Shown: positions 16,155 to 25,403 of the stretch, in pieces | How positions within the stretch are numbered: the stretch's first letter is position 1 | Layout of the letters: each line of letters starts with the position of its first letter | Source: an uncultured Lachnospiraceae bacterium | Lineage (GTDB): Bacteria; Bacillota; Clostridia; Lachnospirales; Lachnospiraceae | Assembly: GCA_947630875.1 (NCBI GenBank) | Contig: CANRJG010000021.1 | Location: 1-37,801, forward strand | Length of the DNA: 37,801 bases | Reading direction: 5' to 3' | Notes under the pieces: generated by a model | What the model was told of the DNA's origin: nothing | The model's database searches: none | Seen by the model: the letters and a program-made list of their open reading frames with translations, nothing else | Program-made: the position numbers and the translations under genes

Positions 16155-16227
16155 TTTTTTCCTCCATCTCGTAGAACAATCGCCGCGCTTTTTTAGTCTT
16201 ACCGGTCGACTGCCTGGTTCACTCTAC

Positions 16228-17187
16228 TTATTCTTCCCCGGAGCTTAAAGACAACCCCAGTTCTTTTAACTTTTCCAGAACTTCTTCCAGGGACTTCCGG
16301 CCGAGATTTCTGACCTTCATCATCTCTTCCGGTGTCTTGTTGGTCAGTTCTTCTACCGTATTGATACCGGCACGCTTCAGACAATTGTAGGAACGCACGG
16401 ACAGTTCCAGCTCGTCAATGGTAATCTCCAGCAGTTTTTCTTTTTCATCCACCTCAGGTTCGGTAATGAAATCGATCTGCTGGGCTCTGTCGGAAAGATC
16501 CACAAAGAGACTCAAATGATCACACAAAAGCTTGGCTGCAAAGCTGACCGCCTCAGAGGGTTCCAGGGTGCCGTTGGTATAGACATCCAGCGTCAGCTTA
16601 TCGTAATCCGTGATATTGCCGATACGTGTGTTTTCCACGTTCATGTTGACACGTTCAATGGGTGTGAAAATAGAATCCACCGCAATCACGCCGATGGGCA
16701 GATCTTCTTTTTTGTTTCTCTCCGAGCTTACATAACCGTGACCGTGGGAAATCGTCAGTTCCATATACAATCTGGAATCCGGACCGCCGCTTAATGTGGC
16801 GATCACCTGCTCGGGATTGATGATTTCAATTTCCGAACTGCACTTGATATCCGCGCCGGTAACAACGCCTTCGCCCTCAAATTCGATATAAGCCGTTTTA
16901 TCCTCTCTTACATCACCATTATCTTTCAGAGCCAGGCTCTTGATATTCATAATGATTTCCGTAATATCTTCCTTCACGCCGGGAAGGCAGGTAAACTCAT
17001 GCAGTGCGCCTTCAATCTTCACACTGCTGACGGCGGTACCGGGCAGGGAAGAAAGCATCATTCTCCGCAGTGCATTTCCCAAAGTAACGCCGTAGCCACG
17101 CTCAAGGGGTTCTATGACAAACTTACCATATTTTTTATCTTCAGAAAGTTCCGAAATTTCAATTCTGGGTTTTTCAAAATCGAACAT
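16228..17187 (-). CDS. rpoA: RNA polymerase alpha subunit
   Basis: A 319-residue alpha subunit. The N-terminal domain carries the dimerisation sequences [28 protein letters not shown] and [19 protein letters not shown] motifs. The C-terminal domain contains [44 protein letters not shown], which contacts UP elements and activators. It nucleates assembly of the core enzyme. It lies between rpsD and rplQ as in nearly all bacteria, with AGGAGG upstream of its start. Confidence 0.98.
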   Translation of the reverse strand: MFDFEKPRIEISELSEDKKYGKFVIEPLERGYGVTLGNALRRMMLSSLPGTAVSSVKIEGALHEFTCLPGVKEDITEIIMNIKSLALKDNGDVREDKTAYIEFEGEGVVTGADIKCSSEIEIINPEQVIATLSGGPDSRLYMELTISHGHGYVSSERNKKEDLPIGVIAVDSIFTPIERVNMNVENTRIGNITDYDKLTLDVYTNGTLEPSEAVSFAAKLLCDHLSLFVDLSDRAQQIDFITEPEVDEKEKLLEITIDELELSVRSYNCLKRAGINTVEELTNKTPEEMMKVRNLGRKSLEEVLEKLKELGLSLSSGEE

Positions 17188-17223
17188 ACACGCCCCTCCT
17201 TACCAGAGTTATGTGAAACAGCA

Positions 17224-17817
17224 TTATTTGGAATACAACTCGACGATCAACATCTCATCTACCGGAACATCAATCATTTCTCTCGTAGGTATTTCCTTTA
17301 CCGTGCCGCTGTAATTGTCTTTATCGGACTCCAGCCAGGCGGGAACCGTTCTGCCTTCTGTGGTTTCAAAGATTTCCGCAAAATGTTTGGATGTGCGGCT
17401 CTTTTCACAGATGGAAATCACATCCCCTGCTTTTACGCTGTAGGACGGGATATTCACACGCTTACCATTGACAAGAATTGCCTTGTGATCGACAATCTGA
17501 CGGGCCTCTCTTCTGGTCCTTGCAAAGCCGAGACGGAATACCACATTGTCCAGTCTGCACTCTAACAGTGCCATCAGTGCGTTACCGGTCATGCCTTTCA
17601 TCTTTTCGGCTTTTTCATAGTAATTACGGAACGGTTTTTCCAAAACACCGTAAATAAATTTTGCTTTCTGTTTTTCCCGCAGCTGAAGACCGTAGTCGCT
17701 CACCTTACGATTGGAGCGTTTCAGCTGTCTGTGGGACTTTTTATCAATGCCGAGATACATAGGCTCCAGCCCTAAGGATCTGCATCTCTTTAAAACAGGT
17801 ACTCTGTTGACTGCCAT
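17224..17817 (-). CDS. rpsD: 30S ribosomal protein S4
   Basis: S4 (uS4), 197 residues, a primary 16S rRNA binder that starts assembly of the 30S body. Recognised by [36 protein letters not shown], and the S4 RNA-binding domain [44 protein letters not shown]. The N-terminal zinc-cysteine cluster found in some S4 proteins is absent, as in the C-minus form. It sits between rpsK and rpoA and has AGGAGG before its ATG. In several bacteria S4 represses its own operon; no S4 site was identified here. Confidence 0.98.
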   Translation of the reverse strand: MAVNRVPVLKRCRSLGLEPMYLGIDKKSHRQLKRSNRKVSDYGLQLREKQKAKFIYGVLEKPFRNYYEKAEKMKGMTGNALMALLECRLDNVVFRLGFARTRREARQIVDHKAILVNGKRVNIPSYSVKAGDVISICEKSRTSKHFAEIFETTEGRTVPAWLESDKDNYSGTVKEIPTREMIDVPVDEMLIVELYSK

Positions 17818-17837
17818 CGAAAACTACCTCCTGATTA

Positions 17838-18233
17838 TTAAACTCTTCTGCGTTTGGGCGGGCGACATCCGTTGTGGGGAACGGGTGTAACATCTGTAAT
17901 GCTGGTTACATCTATGCCGCATGCTGCTAAAGCACGAATTGCCGCGTCACGGCCCGAACCGGGTCCCTTAACAAAGACCTCAACGGTCTTCAAACCATGA
18001 ACAATCGCCGCTTTCGCTGCAGTTTCAGCAGCCATCTGCGCTGCATAAGGAGTAGATTTCCTTGAACCTCTAAATCCAAGACCACCGGCACTTGCCCATG
18101 AAATTGCATTTCCTTCGCTGTCTGTTAAAGTAACAATCGTATTGTTGAAGGAAGCCTGGATATGTGCCTGTCCGCGTTCAACGTTTTTCTTAACACGCCT
18201 TTTTGTCACTTTTTTTGCAACTTTTTTAGCCAT
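17838..18233 (-). CDS. rpsK: 30S ribosomal protein S11
   Basis: S11 (uS11), 131 residues, located on the platform of the 30S subunit near the E site. Recognised by [50 protein letters not shown] and by the basic ending [17 protein letters not shown]. The N-terminus is lysine-rich. Only a poor ribosome binding site (TAGG) precedes the ATG, so translation may be coupled to rpsM, whose stop lies 34 bases upstream. Confidence 0.98.
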   Translation of the reverse strand: MAKKVAKKVTKRRVKKNVERGQAHIQASFNNTIVTLTDSEGNAISWASAGGLGFRGSRKSTPYAAQMAAETAAKAAIVHGLKTVEVFVKGPGSGRDAAIRALAACGIDVTSITDVTPVPHNGCRPPKRRRV

Positions 18234-18267
18234 TTTTCTAAACTAACCTACTTTCCTGTCTTTTCAA

Positions 18268-18636
18268 TTATTTCTTTTTATTAGCCACAGTTCTTCTGGG
18301 GCCTTTTCGTGTTCTGGCATTGGTTTTTGTCTTCTGTCCACGAACAGGCAGCCCTTTTCTGTGACGGATACCGCGATAACAGCCGATTTCCTGCAGTCTC
18401 TTGATATTCATAGCGATCTCACGACGCAGATCGCCTTCTACCTGCTGCGTTTCCTCGATAACTGTACTGATTCTTCTTACTTCTTCATCGGTCAGATCCC
18501 GTACACGTGTATCCGGATCCACCTTTGCATCCGCAAGAATACGTCTGGAGCTGGAAACACCTATGCCATAAATATAAGTCAGTCCAATCTCAACACGCTT
18601 TTCTCTCGGTAAGTCCACACCAGCAATACGAGCCAT
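18268..18636 (-). CDS. rpsM: 30S ribosomal protein S13
   Basis: S13 (uS13), 122 residues, in the head of the 30S subunit where it contacts the P-site tRNA and bridges to L5. Recognised by [26 protein letters not shown], a helix-hairpin-helix region, and the basic tail [28 protein letters not shown]. Two ATG codons lie six bases apart; the second (18636) gives the canonical MARIAGVD start and has GGAGG ten bases away, while for the first (18642) the spacing is four. It is separated from rpmJ by 114 bases with several hairpins. Confidence 0.97.
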   Translation of the reverse strand: MARIAGVDLPREKRVEIGLTYIYGIGVSSSRRILADAKVDPDTRVRDLTDEEVRRISTVIEETQQVEGDLRREIAMNIKRLQEIGCYRGIRHRKGLPVRGQKTKTNARTRKGPRRTVANKKK

Positions 18637-18663
18637 GTGCATTACACCTCCATAAAATATTTC

Positions 18664-18722
18664 TCGAAAGTATCCCTTTCGTTATCATAACCAGCTGTGT
18701 TCGTTGACGGACGACACAGCTG
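18664..18722 (-). promoter_or_regulatory. Hairpin cluster between rpmJ and rpsM
   Basis: A perfect nine-base inverted repeat CAGCTGTGT/ACACAGCTG (18722-18714 with 18700-18692) with a 13-base loop is followed by GTTAT/ATAAC and by CGAAAG/CTTTCG (18681-18676 with 18670-18665). No T-run follows, so these are not terminators. They lie in the 5' untranslated region of rpsM and may act as a translational control or RNA-processing site. Confidence 0.5.
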
Positions 18723-18750
18723 CAGCCGCTCAAAAACAGACAGTTTGCAA

Positions 18751-18864
18751 TCAGCCCTGTCTCTGTTTGTGTTTCGGATTCTCGCAGATGATCCTGACAC
18801 TTCCTTTTCTTTTAATGACTTTGCATTTTTCGCAAATGGGTTTAACGGAAGAACGAACCTTCAT
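18751..18864 (-). CDS. rpmJ: 50S ribosomal protein L36 (zinc type)
   Basis: A 37-residue L36 (bL36): [20 protein letters not shown], then [17 protein letters not shown]. The zinc ligands Cys11, Cys14, Cys27 and His32 are all present, so this is the C-plus form. It is too short for most open-reading-frame searches. GGAGG lies before the ATG, and the gene is the first one downstream of the strong internal promoter at 18905-18934. Neighbours infA and rpsM are as expected. Confidence 0.97.
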   Translation of the reverse strand: MKVRSSVKPICEKCKVIKRKGSVRIICENPKHKQRQG

Positions 18865-18904
18865 GTCTTCTACCTCCTTTGTTCTCAAAAAAAGTCCGGA
18901 TAAC

Positions 18905-18934
18905 ATTATAGCAATGTCATCCAAGATTTGTCAA
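18905..18934 (-). promoter_or_regulatory. Strong internal promoter for rpmJ-rpsM-rpsK-rpsD-rpoA-rplQ
   Basis: TTGACA (18934-18929) and TATAAT (18910-18905) both match consensus perfectly with an 18-base spacer. A TG dinucleotide one base before the -10 box makes it an extended -10 as well. It lies in the 82-base gap after infA. Confidence 0.88.
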
Positions 18935-18946
18935 CACTTTTATCTT

Positions 18947-19162
18947 CTATTTATCACGCCATGTAATGCGTCCTTTGGTCAGGTCATAAGGGGACATTTC
19001 CAGGGTCACCTTATCGCCCGGCAGGATACGAATATAATTCATTCTGAGTTTGCCGCTGATATGGGCCAGCACTCTGTGGCCGTTTTCCAGCTCTACCTGA
19101 AACATTGCATTCGGCAGCTTCTCAACAACAATTCCTTCAATTTCAATGACATCTGTTTTCAA
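18947..19162 (-). CDS. infA: Translation initiation factor IF-1 (TTG start)
   Basis: A 71-residue S1-like OB-fold protein that binds the 30S A site during initiation. Recognised by [68 protein letters not shown], nearly identical to IF-1 across Firmicutes. The only start that gives the normal length is a TTG at 19162, with GGAGG eight bases upstream; no in-frame ATG exists nearby. It follows map by 39 bases. The KOW-domain (L14e-like) gene that I recall between map and infA in many Clostridia is absent here. Confidence 0.97.
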   Translation of the reverse strand: MKTDVIEIEGIVVEKLPNAMFQVELENGHRVLAHISGKLRMNYIRILPGDKVTLEMSPYDLTKGRITWRDK

Positions 19163-19201
19163 ATTGACATCCTCCCATAAAGACTTTCCTACGGTTATTA
19201 T

Positions 19202-19957
19202 TTATCTTTCTATGGTGAGCAGCTCCGGCTCTCCATCTGTAATCGCGACCGTGTTTTCATAATGTGCGGAAAGACTTCCGTCGGCCGTAACTACGGTCCA
19301 GTCGTCATCCAGCCATTCGACCTCGCATGTGCCGATATTAATCATTGGTTCGATGGCCAGCGTCATGCCTTCCTGCAGCCGGATTCCTTTCCTGCGCTGT
19401 CGGAAATTTGGAACCTGCGGGTCTTCGTGCAGATTTCTTCCGACGCCGTGTCCCACCAGGTCTTCTACGATGCCGTATCCGAAGGGAGTGACATAGTCGT
19501 CGATCGCCGCGGAAATATCATACAAATGACAGCCTGCTCTTGCATATTTGATCCCTTCGAAAAAGGCCTGCTTTGTGACTTCGATCAGCTGACGGGCCTC
19601 TTTTGAAATTACCCCCACCGGATAGGTTCTGGCCGCGTCTGAATGAAAGCCTTCATAAATCAGACCGGCATCCAGACTGACAATGTCTCCGTCTTTTAAG
19701 ATTTTTTCTCTGGAAGGGATTCCGTGAACCACTTCATCGTTGACTGAAATGCAGATGGAAGCGGGATACCCGTTGTAATGCAGAAACGATGGAACACATC
19801 CCATGTTCTCAATATATTTTCTGCCCAGGTGATCCAGCTCCCCGGTGGAAATGCCGGGCCGGATCTGCTCCTTTAAATATTGAAGCGTCTCGCTCAGCCG
19901 TTTGCCTGCCTCCTCCATCAATGCGATTTCATGTTTGGATTTCACTACAACAGACAT
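19202..19957 (-). CDS. map: Methionine aminopeptidase, type I
   Basis: A 251-residue metalloprotease that removes the initiator methionine from new proteins. The metal ligands and active site are visible: HYNGYPASICISVNDEVVHGIP (catalytic His), DGDIVSLDAGLIYEGFHSDAARTYP (Asp-Asp pair), GHGVGRNLHEDPQVPNF (His), MTLAIEPMIN (Glu) and the final Glu in SAHYENTVAI. Length is normal for type Ia. It lies one base after the adk stop with GGAG upstream. Confidence 0.97.
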   Translation of the reverse strand: MSVVVKSKHEIALMEEAGKRLSETLQYLKEQIRPGISTGELDHLGRKYIENMGCVPSFLHYNGYPASICISVNDEVVHGIPSREKILKDGDIVSLDAGLIYEGFHSDAARTYPVGVISKEARQLIEVTKQAFFEGIKYARAGCHLYDISAAIDDYVTPFGYGIVEDLVGHGVGRNLHEDPQVPNFRQRRKGIRLQEGMTLAIEPMINIGTCEVEWLDDDWTVVTADGSLSAHYENTVAITDGEPELLTIER

Positions 19958-19958
19958 A

Positions 19959-20603
19959 TTACGCTCCTAACATCTTGTTAAGACTTGCAAATACCTCCTC
20001 TACGCTTCCCGTTCCGTCCACCGGAAGATATTTTGCTTTTCCTTTATAATGATCAATCAGGGGCTGTGTCTCTGCGTGGTAGACTTCCAGACGTTTTTGC
20101 ACTGTCTCTGCCTGATCGTCTTCTCTCTGGATCAACGCGGTACCGCAGGTATCGCAGACGCCCTCTTTTTTGGAAGGGGAATTTACGATATGATAAGTCG
20201 CGCCGCATTTTGTACAGACTCTTCTTCCCGACATTCTGTCCAGAATAAATTCGTCCGGAACCTCAATGTCGATCACATAATCAATGCATTCCTGCTTTGA
20301 AGCCAGATAAGCGTCAAAGCTCTCCGCCTGAGGAATTGTTCTTGGGAAGCCGTCCAATATATACCCGTTTTCAAAATGATTCGTTTCCAGATAATCCTTT
20401 ACCAGGGCAATGGTCAGTTCATCCGGTACCAGCAGTCCCTGAGACATGTACTGCTGTGCCTGCTGACCCAGGGCCGTGTTGCCCTGAATATTGCTCCGGA
20501 AAATATCACCTGTGGAAATATGCGCCAGCTGATATTTTTCCGCAATCAGCTTCGCCTGTGTTCCTTTTCCTGCGCCGGGAGCTCCCAAAATAAGTATTTT
20601 CAT
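19959..20603 (-). CDS. adk: Adenylate kinase, zinc-LID type
   Basis: A 214-residue kinase interconverting ATP + AMP and 2 ADP. The P-loop GAPGAGKGT is at residues 7-15, followed by the AMP-binding STGDIFR and LDGFPRT motifs. The LID holds CTKC...CDTC (Cys130, 133, 150, 153), the four-cysteine zinc form common in Firmicutes. The start at 20603 gives the standard MKILILGAPG opening with GGAG about ten bases upstream; the ATG at 20612 is too close to that site. It is separated from secY by 115 bases that contain a large stem-loop. Confidence 0.97.
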   Translation of the reverse strand: MKILILGAPGAGKGTQAKLIAEKYQLAHISTGDIFRSNIQGNTALGQQAQQYMSQGLLVPDELTIALVKDYLETNHFENGYILDGFPRTIPQAESFDAYLASKQECIDYVIDIEVPDEFILDRMSGRRVCTKCGATYHIVNSPSKKEGVCDTCGTALIQREDDQAETVQKRLEVYHAETQPLIDHYKGKAKYLPVDGTGSVEEVFASLNKMLGA

Positions 20604-20640
20604 ATAATTCATCTCTCCTGATCAAAGTGTGATCTTTCTT

Positions 20641-20700
20641 ACATGCATTAAAGCAACCAGGCAAGAAACGCTTTTTTTGACAAAAGCGCCTCTTGCATGT
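20641..20700 (-). promoter_or_regulatory. Long stem-loop between secY and adk
   Basis: On the minus strand GCAAGA...CGCTTTT pairs with AAAAGCG...TCTTGC (20696-20661) around a GTC-type loop, giving about 13 paired positions. An outer ACATGCA/TGCATGT match spans 20700-20641. No T-run follows on the transcribed strand. It may be a partial attenuator, an RNase processing site or an mRNA-stabilising hairpin. Confidence 0.55.
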
Positions 20701-20718
20701 TTTTTCTGCTTTTTATCA

Positions 20719-22023
20719 TCATTCACCCAGAAATCCTCTGTAATGACGTTCCTGCATCTGTGACTCGATCTGATTCATCGTTTCAAGCACAACGCCGACA
20801 ACGATGATCAGAGAAGTTCCGCCGAAGGAAACCTGTGCGGAAAATACGCCGTTAAAGAAAATCGGGATCACGCATACAATAATCAATCCGATTACACCGA
20901 TGAAAATGATGTAATGCAAAATGCCGCTCAGATAATCCGAAGTGGGCTTGCCGGGACGGATACCCGGAATGAATCCGCCGTTCTTCTTCATATTATTCGC
21001 AACCTCCAGCGGATTGAAGGTGACTGAGGTGTAGAAATAAGCAAAGAAAACCACCAGTACGATGTAAATCAGAAGACCGATACTGTACACAGGCTCCTGG
21101 AAATTACACCAGTAGGAGGAGCTTAACATCCTTACCCAGAATGCATCCGACTTTCCGAAGAAAGATGCGATGAGTACGGGGAACTGCATCAGAGAAGATG
21201 CAAAGATAACCGGAATAACGCCCGCCGTATTGACCTTCATGGGAATGTGGCTGGACTGTCCGCCGTACTGCTTTCTGCCTACAACCTTTCTGGAATACTG
21301 CACCGGCAGTCTGCGCTCCGCATCCTGCAGGATGACGACCAGCACAACCGTTACCAGAATGACAGCGATAATGATGAGGGCGGCCAAAAGCGCCGGCGCG
21401 ATTTTTTTGCCGGATACGAATTTCGTAAACAGGCCGCTGATGTCCGAAGGCATACGGGAAACGATGTTGAACAACAGGATCATGGAAATACCGTTGCCAA
21501 CGCCCCGTTCCGTAATTCTTTCACCGATCCACATCAGGAAAGCACTGCCTGTGGTCAGCGCAATCACAACCGTCAGAATCGAAAGAAATGTGGAATTGCC
21601 GGTCAGATAACCCGATCTGTGGAAACCGATAGCCATGGCCGTAGACTCTAACAGCGCAAGACCGATGGTTAAAAACCGGGTGATTTTTAAGATCTTTTTT
21701 CTGCCTTCTTCGCCGTCTTTCTGCATTTCTTCGATGGCAGGAATGGCAATACCCAAAAGCTGCATGATAATCGAGGAATTAATGTACGGCGTGATGCTTA
21801 AAGCCAGCAGAGACATGGATTCAAAGGAACCGCCCGTCAGTGCATTGAAAAAATTGAAGGAGTCGCCCATCTGTGCGGAAAACCACTCGCTGAACTCTTT
21901 TGTATTGACCGCGGGCAGCGGCAGCAGAGAGCCGAATCTTACAACCAGCAGCATTAAAAATGTAAAAATCAGCCCTTTGCGGATTTCTTTAATTTTAAAC
22001 GCATTTCTAATTGTTTGAAGCAT
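20719..22023 (-). CDS. secY: Preprotein translocase subunit SecY
   Basis: A 434-residue channel subunit of the general secretion pathway, with about ten membrane helices. Recognised by LLPLPAVNTKEFSEWF, ALSITPYINSSIIMQLLGIAIPAIEEMQKDGEEGRKK, the plug region after TM1, VGNGISMILLFNIVSRMPSDI, QDAERRLPVQYSRKVVGRKQYGGQSSHIPMKVNTAGVIPVIFASSLM, and NMKKNGGFIPGIRPGKPTSDYL. Its ATG overlaps the rplO stop (TGATG). It forms the end of the spc block before adk-map. Confidence 0.98.
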   Translation of the reverse strand: MLQTIRNAFKIKEIRKGLIFTFLMLLVVRFGSLLPLPAVNTKEFSEWFSAQMGDSFNFFNALTGGSFESMSLLALSITPYINSSIIMQLLGIAIPAIEEMQKDGEEGRKKILKITRFLTIGLALLESTAMAIGFHRSGYLTGNSTFLSILTVVIALTTGSAFLMWIGERITERGVGNGISMILLFNIVSRMPSDISGLFTKFVSGKKIAPALLAALIIIAVILVTVVLVVILQDAERRLPVQYSRKVVGRKQYGGQSSHIPMKVNTAGVIPVIFASSLMQFPVLIASFFGKSDAFWVRMLSSSYWCNFQEPVYSIGLLIYIVLVVFFAYFYTSVTFNPLEVANNMKKNGGFIPGIRPGKPTSDYLSGILHYIIFIGVIGLIIVCVIPIFFNGVFSAQVSFGGTSLIIVVGVVLETMNQIESQMQERHYRGFLGE

Positions 22024-22463
22024 CAGATCACCTCTGCTTTTCCACCAAGCGCCTCAATTTTTTCCTTCGCACCTGCGCTGAAAGCGTTTGCCTTTACGGT
22101 AAGCGTCTTGGTAAGTTCACCGTTTCCAAGGATCTTCACGCCGTCTCTCGGATTGCTGATGATTCCTTTTTCCTGTAATGCCGCAATATCAACCGTTGCA
22201 TTCTGCTCAAAGCGTTCCAGGAGAGAAACATTCACTGCGACGATTTCCTTCGTGTTTCTGTTTGTAAAACCACGCTTGGGAATACGACGGAACAAAGGCA
22301 TCTGACCGCCTTCAAATCCGGGACGCGGTGCGCCGGAACGGGCTTTCTGTCCTTTATGACCTTTGCCGGCCGTCTTTCCGTTTCCGGATGCATGGCCGCG
22401 GCCTCTTCTGAAATTATCACTCTGTCTGGAGCCTTCAGCGGGTTTTAAATTTGATAAATCCAT
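22023..22463 (-). CDS. rplO: 50S ribosomal protein L15
   Basis: L15 (uL15), 146 residues, recognised by [44 protein letters not shown] and the C-terminal [24 protein letters not shown]. It is a late-assembling large-subunit protein. Two adjacent ATG codons exist; the second (22463) has the better seven-base spacing from GGAGG and gives the usual MDLSNLKP start. Its stop overlaps the secY start. Confidence 0.97.
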   Translation of the reverse strand: MDLSNLKPAEGSRQSDNFRRGRGHASGNGKTAGKGHKGQKARSGAPRPGFEGGQMPLFRRIPKRGFTNRNTKEIVAVNVSLLERFEQNATVDIAALQEKGIISNPRDGVKILGNGELTKTLTVKANAFSAGAKEKIEALGGKAEVI

Positions 22464-22482
22464 CATGATACCTCCTTCTCAC

Positions 22483-22665
22483 TCAGACTTCTTCTACTTT
22501 GACCAGGTGTCTTACCTGCTGCACCATACCCTGTGTGGCGCCGTTGTTCGGTAAAATCACGGTCTTGTTCAGTTTGCGTAAGCCCAGCGCCGCCACCGTT
22601 GCTCTATGCTTCGGAATTGCGCCGATCGGAGATTTTACCAATGTTATTTTTAATTTATCAGCCAT
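22483..22665 (-). CDS. rpmD: 50S ribosomal protein L30
   Basis: A 60-residue L30 (uL30): [20 protein letters not shown], then [40 protein letters not shown]. This is the short bacterial form on the solvent side of the large subunit. GGAGG lies before the ATG. Its position between rpsE and rplO is canonical. Confidence 0.97.
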   Translation of the reverse strand: MADKLKITLVKSPIGAIPKHRATVAALGLRKLNKTVILPNNGATQGMVQQVRHLVKVEEV

Positions 22666-22678
22666 CTCGTTTTCCTCC

Positions 22679-23188
22679 TTAGCCTAAGATCTCTTCCACG
22701 GTCTTCCCACGAAGCCGCGCAACTTCTTCCGGCGTTTTTAACGATTCCAGCGCAGCCAGCGTCGCCAGAACCACATTCTGCTTATTGTTGGAACCAAGTG
22801 ACTTGATACGGATATTTTCGATTCCTGCCAGTTCCGATACGGCTCTTGCAGGACCGCCTGCGATAATACCGGTACCTTTCGGTGCCTTCTTCAGCAGTAC
22901 GGATGCACCCGTATGCTTTCCTGCCGCATCATGCGGAATACTTTTATTGTCATCAAGAGCAACGGTAATCAGTTTCTTCGCAGCGTCTTCTTTTCCTTTG
23001 CGGATGGCTTCCGGAATTTCAGTTGCCTTTCCAAGACCTGCACCGATATGCCCGTTCTTGTCGCCTACAACTACCAAAGCCGTGAATCGGAAGTTACGAC
23101 CACCCTTAACAACCTTCGTTACTCTTTTGATTGCTACAACTTTTTCTGTTAATTCAAGCTGACTTGCATCAATGATTGTTCTGTTCAT
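22679..23188 (-). CDS. rpsE: 30S ribosomal protein S5
   Basis: S5 (uS5), 169 residues, important for decoding fidelity and near the mRNA entry site. Recognised by [60 protein letters not shown] and the [20 protein letters not shown] segment. AGGAG precedes the ATG. It lies between rplR and rpmD in the spc block. Confidence 0.98.
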   Translation of the reverse strand: MNRTIIDASQLELTEKVVAIKRVTKVVKGGRNFRFTALVVVGDKNGHIGAGLGKATEIPEAIRKGKEDAAKKLITVALDDNKSIPHDAAGKHTGASVLLKKAPKGTGIIAGGPARAVSELAGIENIRIKSLGSNNKQNVVLATLAALESLKTPEEVARLRGKTVEEILG

Positions 23189-23205
23189 GCGTCTTCTCCT
23201 CCCTT

Positions 23206-23574
23206 TTAAAATTTCAGTCCGGCTTCTCTGGCCGCGTCGGCTAATGCAGAGATTTTGCCCTGATATAAAAATCCGCCTCTGTCAAAAACAACGGTTGTGA
23301 TGCCTTTTTCCAGTGCTCTTTCACCGATCACCTTACCGAGATAAGCGGCAGCATCCACATTGTTTGTCTTTTCCAGTTCAGCCTGAACCTCCTTCTGAAC
23401 CGTAGATGCAGAGACCAGTGTATTTCCTGCCGTATCATCAATAATCTGCGCATACATATGCTTGTTGCTGCGGAATACTGCAAGGCGGGGTCTTTCAGGA
23501 GTGCCTTTGATATTATGACGCAGTTTCCAATGCTTGTAGCTGCGTGTTTTTGCTCTGGATTCTTTCTTTATCAT
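23206..23574 (-). CDS. rplR: 50S ribosomal protein L18
   Basis: L18 (uL18), 122 residues, which binds 5S rRNA together with L5. Recognised by [38 protein letters not shown] and the closing [33 protein letters not shown] lies upstream of ATG. Canonical position between rplF and rpsE. Confidence 0.98.
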   Translation of the reverse strand: MIKKESRAKTRSYKHWKLRHNIKGTPERPRLAVFRSNKHMYAQIIDDTAGNTLVSASTVQKEVQAELEKTNNVDAAAYLGKVIGERALEKGITTVVFDRGGFLYQGKISALADAAREAGLKF

Positions 23575-23591
23575 AATTACACTCTCCTTAC

Positions 23592-24131
23592 TTACTTCTT
23601 ACCGGTCTTACCGACTTTACGCTTCACGACTTCATCCACATAGCGAATACCCTTGCCTTTGTAAGGCTCCGGTTTTCTCTTCTCGCGGATTTCAGCCGCA
23701 TACTGTCCGACCTTTTCCTTGTCAATGCCGGTGACTGTGATCTTGTTGCCGGCGACAGCGGATTCCAGGCCTTCCGGATCCGTAATTTCTACCGGATGGG
23801 AATACCCGAGGGAAAGCACCAGCTTCTTGCCTTCCTTTGCGGCACGATAACCTACGCCGTTGATCTCAAGTTCTTTTTTATAACCTTCCGAAACGCCGAC
23901 CACCATATTGTGGATCAGGGTTCTGGTCAGGCCGTGTAAGGATTTCATTTTTTTCAGATCGTTCGGTCTGGTAACGATAATTTCTTCGCCTTCTTTTTTG
24001 ATGGTCATTTCCACCGGAAGGTCTCTCTCTAAGGTACCTTTCGCACCCTTAACAACAACATGGTTGTTCTCGCCGATTTCCACCGTTACGCCGGCAGGAA
24101 CCGCGATTGGCATTTTTCCTATACGAGACAT
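23592..24131 (-). CDS. rplF: 50S ribosomal protein L6
   Basis: L6 (uL6), 179 residues, two related beta-alpha domains near the GTPase-associated centre. Recognised by [50 protein letters not shown], and the closing [32 protein letters not shown] lies before the ATG. A short CGGAA/TTCCG hairpin occupies part of the 60-base gap after rpsH. Confidence 0.98.
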   Translation of the reverse strand: MSRIGKMPIAVPAGVTVEIGENNHVVVKGAKGTLERDLPVEMTIKKEGEEIIVTRPNDLKKMKSLHGLTRTLIHNMVVGVSEGYKKELEINGVGYRAAKEGKKLVLSLGYSHPVEITDPEGLESAVAGNKITVTGIDKEKVGQYAAEIREKRKPEPYKGKGIRYVDEVVKRKVGKTGKK

Positions 24132-24191
24132 GCCTGTTCCTCTCTTTCTTAACTTAAATTGTCGGAATTTGTTCCGTTTTCAGTTTCACAC

Positions 24192-24593
24192 TTACCAGAT
24201 AAATGCAAGTACTTCGCCGCCGCAGCCAAGCTTTCTGGCTTCCTTATCGGTTACGATACCCTGATTGGTGGAAATAATGGCGATGCCCAATCCACCGAGT
24301 ACCTTCGGCAGCTCATCCTTTCCGGCGTAAACACGAAGACCGGGTTTGGAGATTCTCTTTAATCCGGTAATAATTCTTTCATTTTTATCTTTGCCATATT
24401 TCAGCGTCACATGGATCGTTTTGAAAATTCCGTCCTCAATAACTTCGTAAGAAGCGATATAACCTTCTTTTAATAATATTTCAGCAATCGCCAACTTGAT
24501 TTTGGACGCAGGAATATCGACAGTATCATGCTTTACAGTATTTGCGTTACGAATTCTCGTAAGCATATCTGCAATCGGATCACTCATTGTCAT
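24192..24593 (-). CDS. rpsH: 30S ribosomal protein S8
   Basis: S8 (uS8), 133 residues, a primary 16S binder. Recognised by [84 protein letters not shown]. The start at 24593 has GGAGG eight bases upstream; the ATG two codons later is less well spaced. The binding site lies in the second of two TAGGAGGAA copies flanking a short palindromic insert in the rpsZ-rpsH gap. Confidence 0.98.
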   Translation of the reverse strand: MTMSDPIADMLTRIRNANTVKHDTVDIPASKIKLAIAEILLKEGYIASYEVIEDGIFKTIHVTLKYGKDKNERIITGLKRISKPGLRVYAGKDELPKVLGGLGIAIISTNQGIVTDKEARKLGCGGEVLAFIW

Positions 24594-24610
24594 AATTGTT
24601 TCCTCCTATT

Positions 24611-24648
24611 TTATCGTCGGAAGGCATTCCATAAGCCTTCCTCCTACC
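24611..24648 (-). repeat. Short copy of the intercistronic palindromic repeat (rpsZ-rpsH gap)
   Basis: On the minus strand TAGGAGGAA opens the element; its TAG is the rpsZ stop codon. GGAAGGC and GCCTTCC then form a seven-base stem around TTATGGAAT, followed by GACGAT. A second TAGGAGGAA follows at once and is the Shine-Dalgarno site of rpsH. It matches the first half of the longer copies at 32948-33119 and 35204-35286. Confidence 0.78.
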
Positions 24649-24829
24649 AGCTTGCCTTCTTCACACCGGGGATTTGTCCTTTGTATGCCAGCTCACGGAA
24701 GCATACCCTGCAAATTCCGTATTTTCTCAAAAATGCATGCGGACGACCACAAATTCTGCAGCGGGTATAAGCTCTCGTCGAAAACTTCGGTTTGCGCTGC
24801 TGTTTGATTTTCATTGCTTTCTTTGCCAT
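24644..24829 (-). CDS. rpsZ: 30S ribosomal protein S14, zinc type
   Basis: A 61-residue S14 (uS14) of the short zinc-binding form: [20 protein letters not shown] then [38 protein letters not shown]. The zinc cysteines are 24, 27, 40 and 43. It sits in the head of the 30S subunit. GGAGG precedes the ATG. Its stop codon is part of the downstream palindromic repeat. Confidence 0.97.
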   Translation of the reverse strand: MAKKAMKIKQQRKPKFSTRAYTRCRICGRPHAFLRKYGICRVCFRELAYKGQIPGVKKASW

Positions 24830-24840
24830 GAATGTTCCTC

Positions 24841-25380
24841 CTATCTTGCAAACGGCATTTTAAATAATTTCAGTAACTCTCTGGCTTCTTCATCCGTCTT
24901 TGCGGTGGTTACAAAGATAATATCCATACCTCTGACCTTGTCTACCTTATCATATTCGATTTCGGGGAAGATCAGCTGTTCTTTGATACCCAGCGCATAA
25001 TTGCCTCTGCCGTCAAATGCATCAGGATTTACTCCACGGAAGTCACGGACACGCGGAAGTGCAAGATTGATTAAACGATCCATAAATTCATACATTCTCT
25101 CTCCACGAAGCGTAACCTTACATCCGATGGGCATGCCTTCACGGATCTTAAAGTTTGCAACCGAATTTTTTGCCTTGGTAATGACGGGCTTCTGTCCGGT
25201 GATCTGCATCAGATCAGCCATCGCGGAATCCAGTATTTTCGCATTTTCCTTTGCTTCACCGACGCCCATGTTGATGACGATTTTCTCAACTTTCGGAATC
25301 TCCATCACGTTTTTGTACTGGAACTTGGTCTGTAAAGCACTTTTTACTTCATTTTCATATAAATCTCTCAGTCGACTCAC
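24841..25380 (-). CDS. rplE: 50S ribosomal protein L5 (probable GTG start)
   Basis: L5 (uL5), a 5S rRNA binder in the central protuberance. Recognised by [104 protein letters not shown]. The longest frame opens with a TTG at 25389 that is only one base after GGAGG. The GTG at 25380 is ten bases away and gives the usual [11 protein letters not shown] opening and the usual 179 residues, so it is preferred. Canonical place between rplX and rpsZ. Confidence 0.97.
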   Translation of the reverse strand: MSRLRDLYENEVKSALQTKFQYKNVMEIPKVEKIVINMGVGEAKENAKILDSAMADLMQITGQKPVITKAKNSVANFKIREGMPIGCKVTLRGERMYEFMDRLINLALPRVRDFRGVNPDAFDGRGNYALGIKEQLIFPEIEYDKVDKVRGMDIIFVTTAKTDEEARELLKLFKMPFAR

Positions 25381-25403
25381 TCTGCTCAAACCTCCTTCCG
25401 GTA

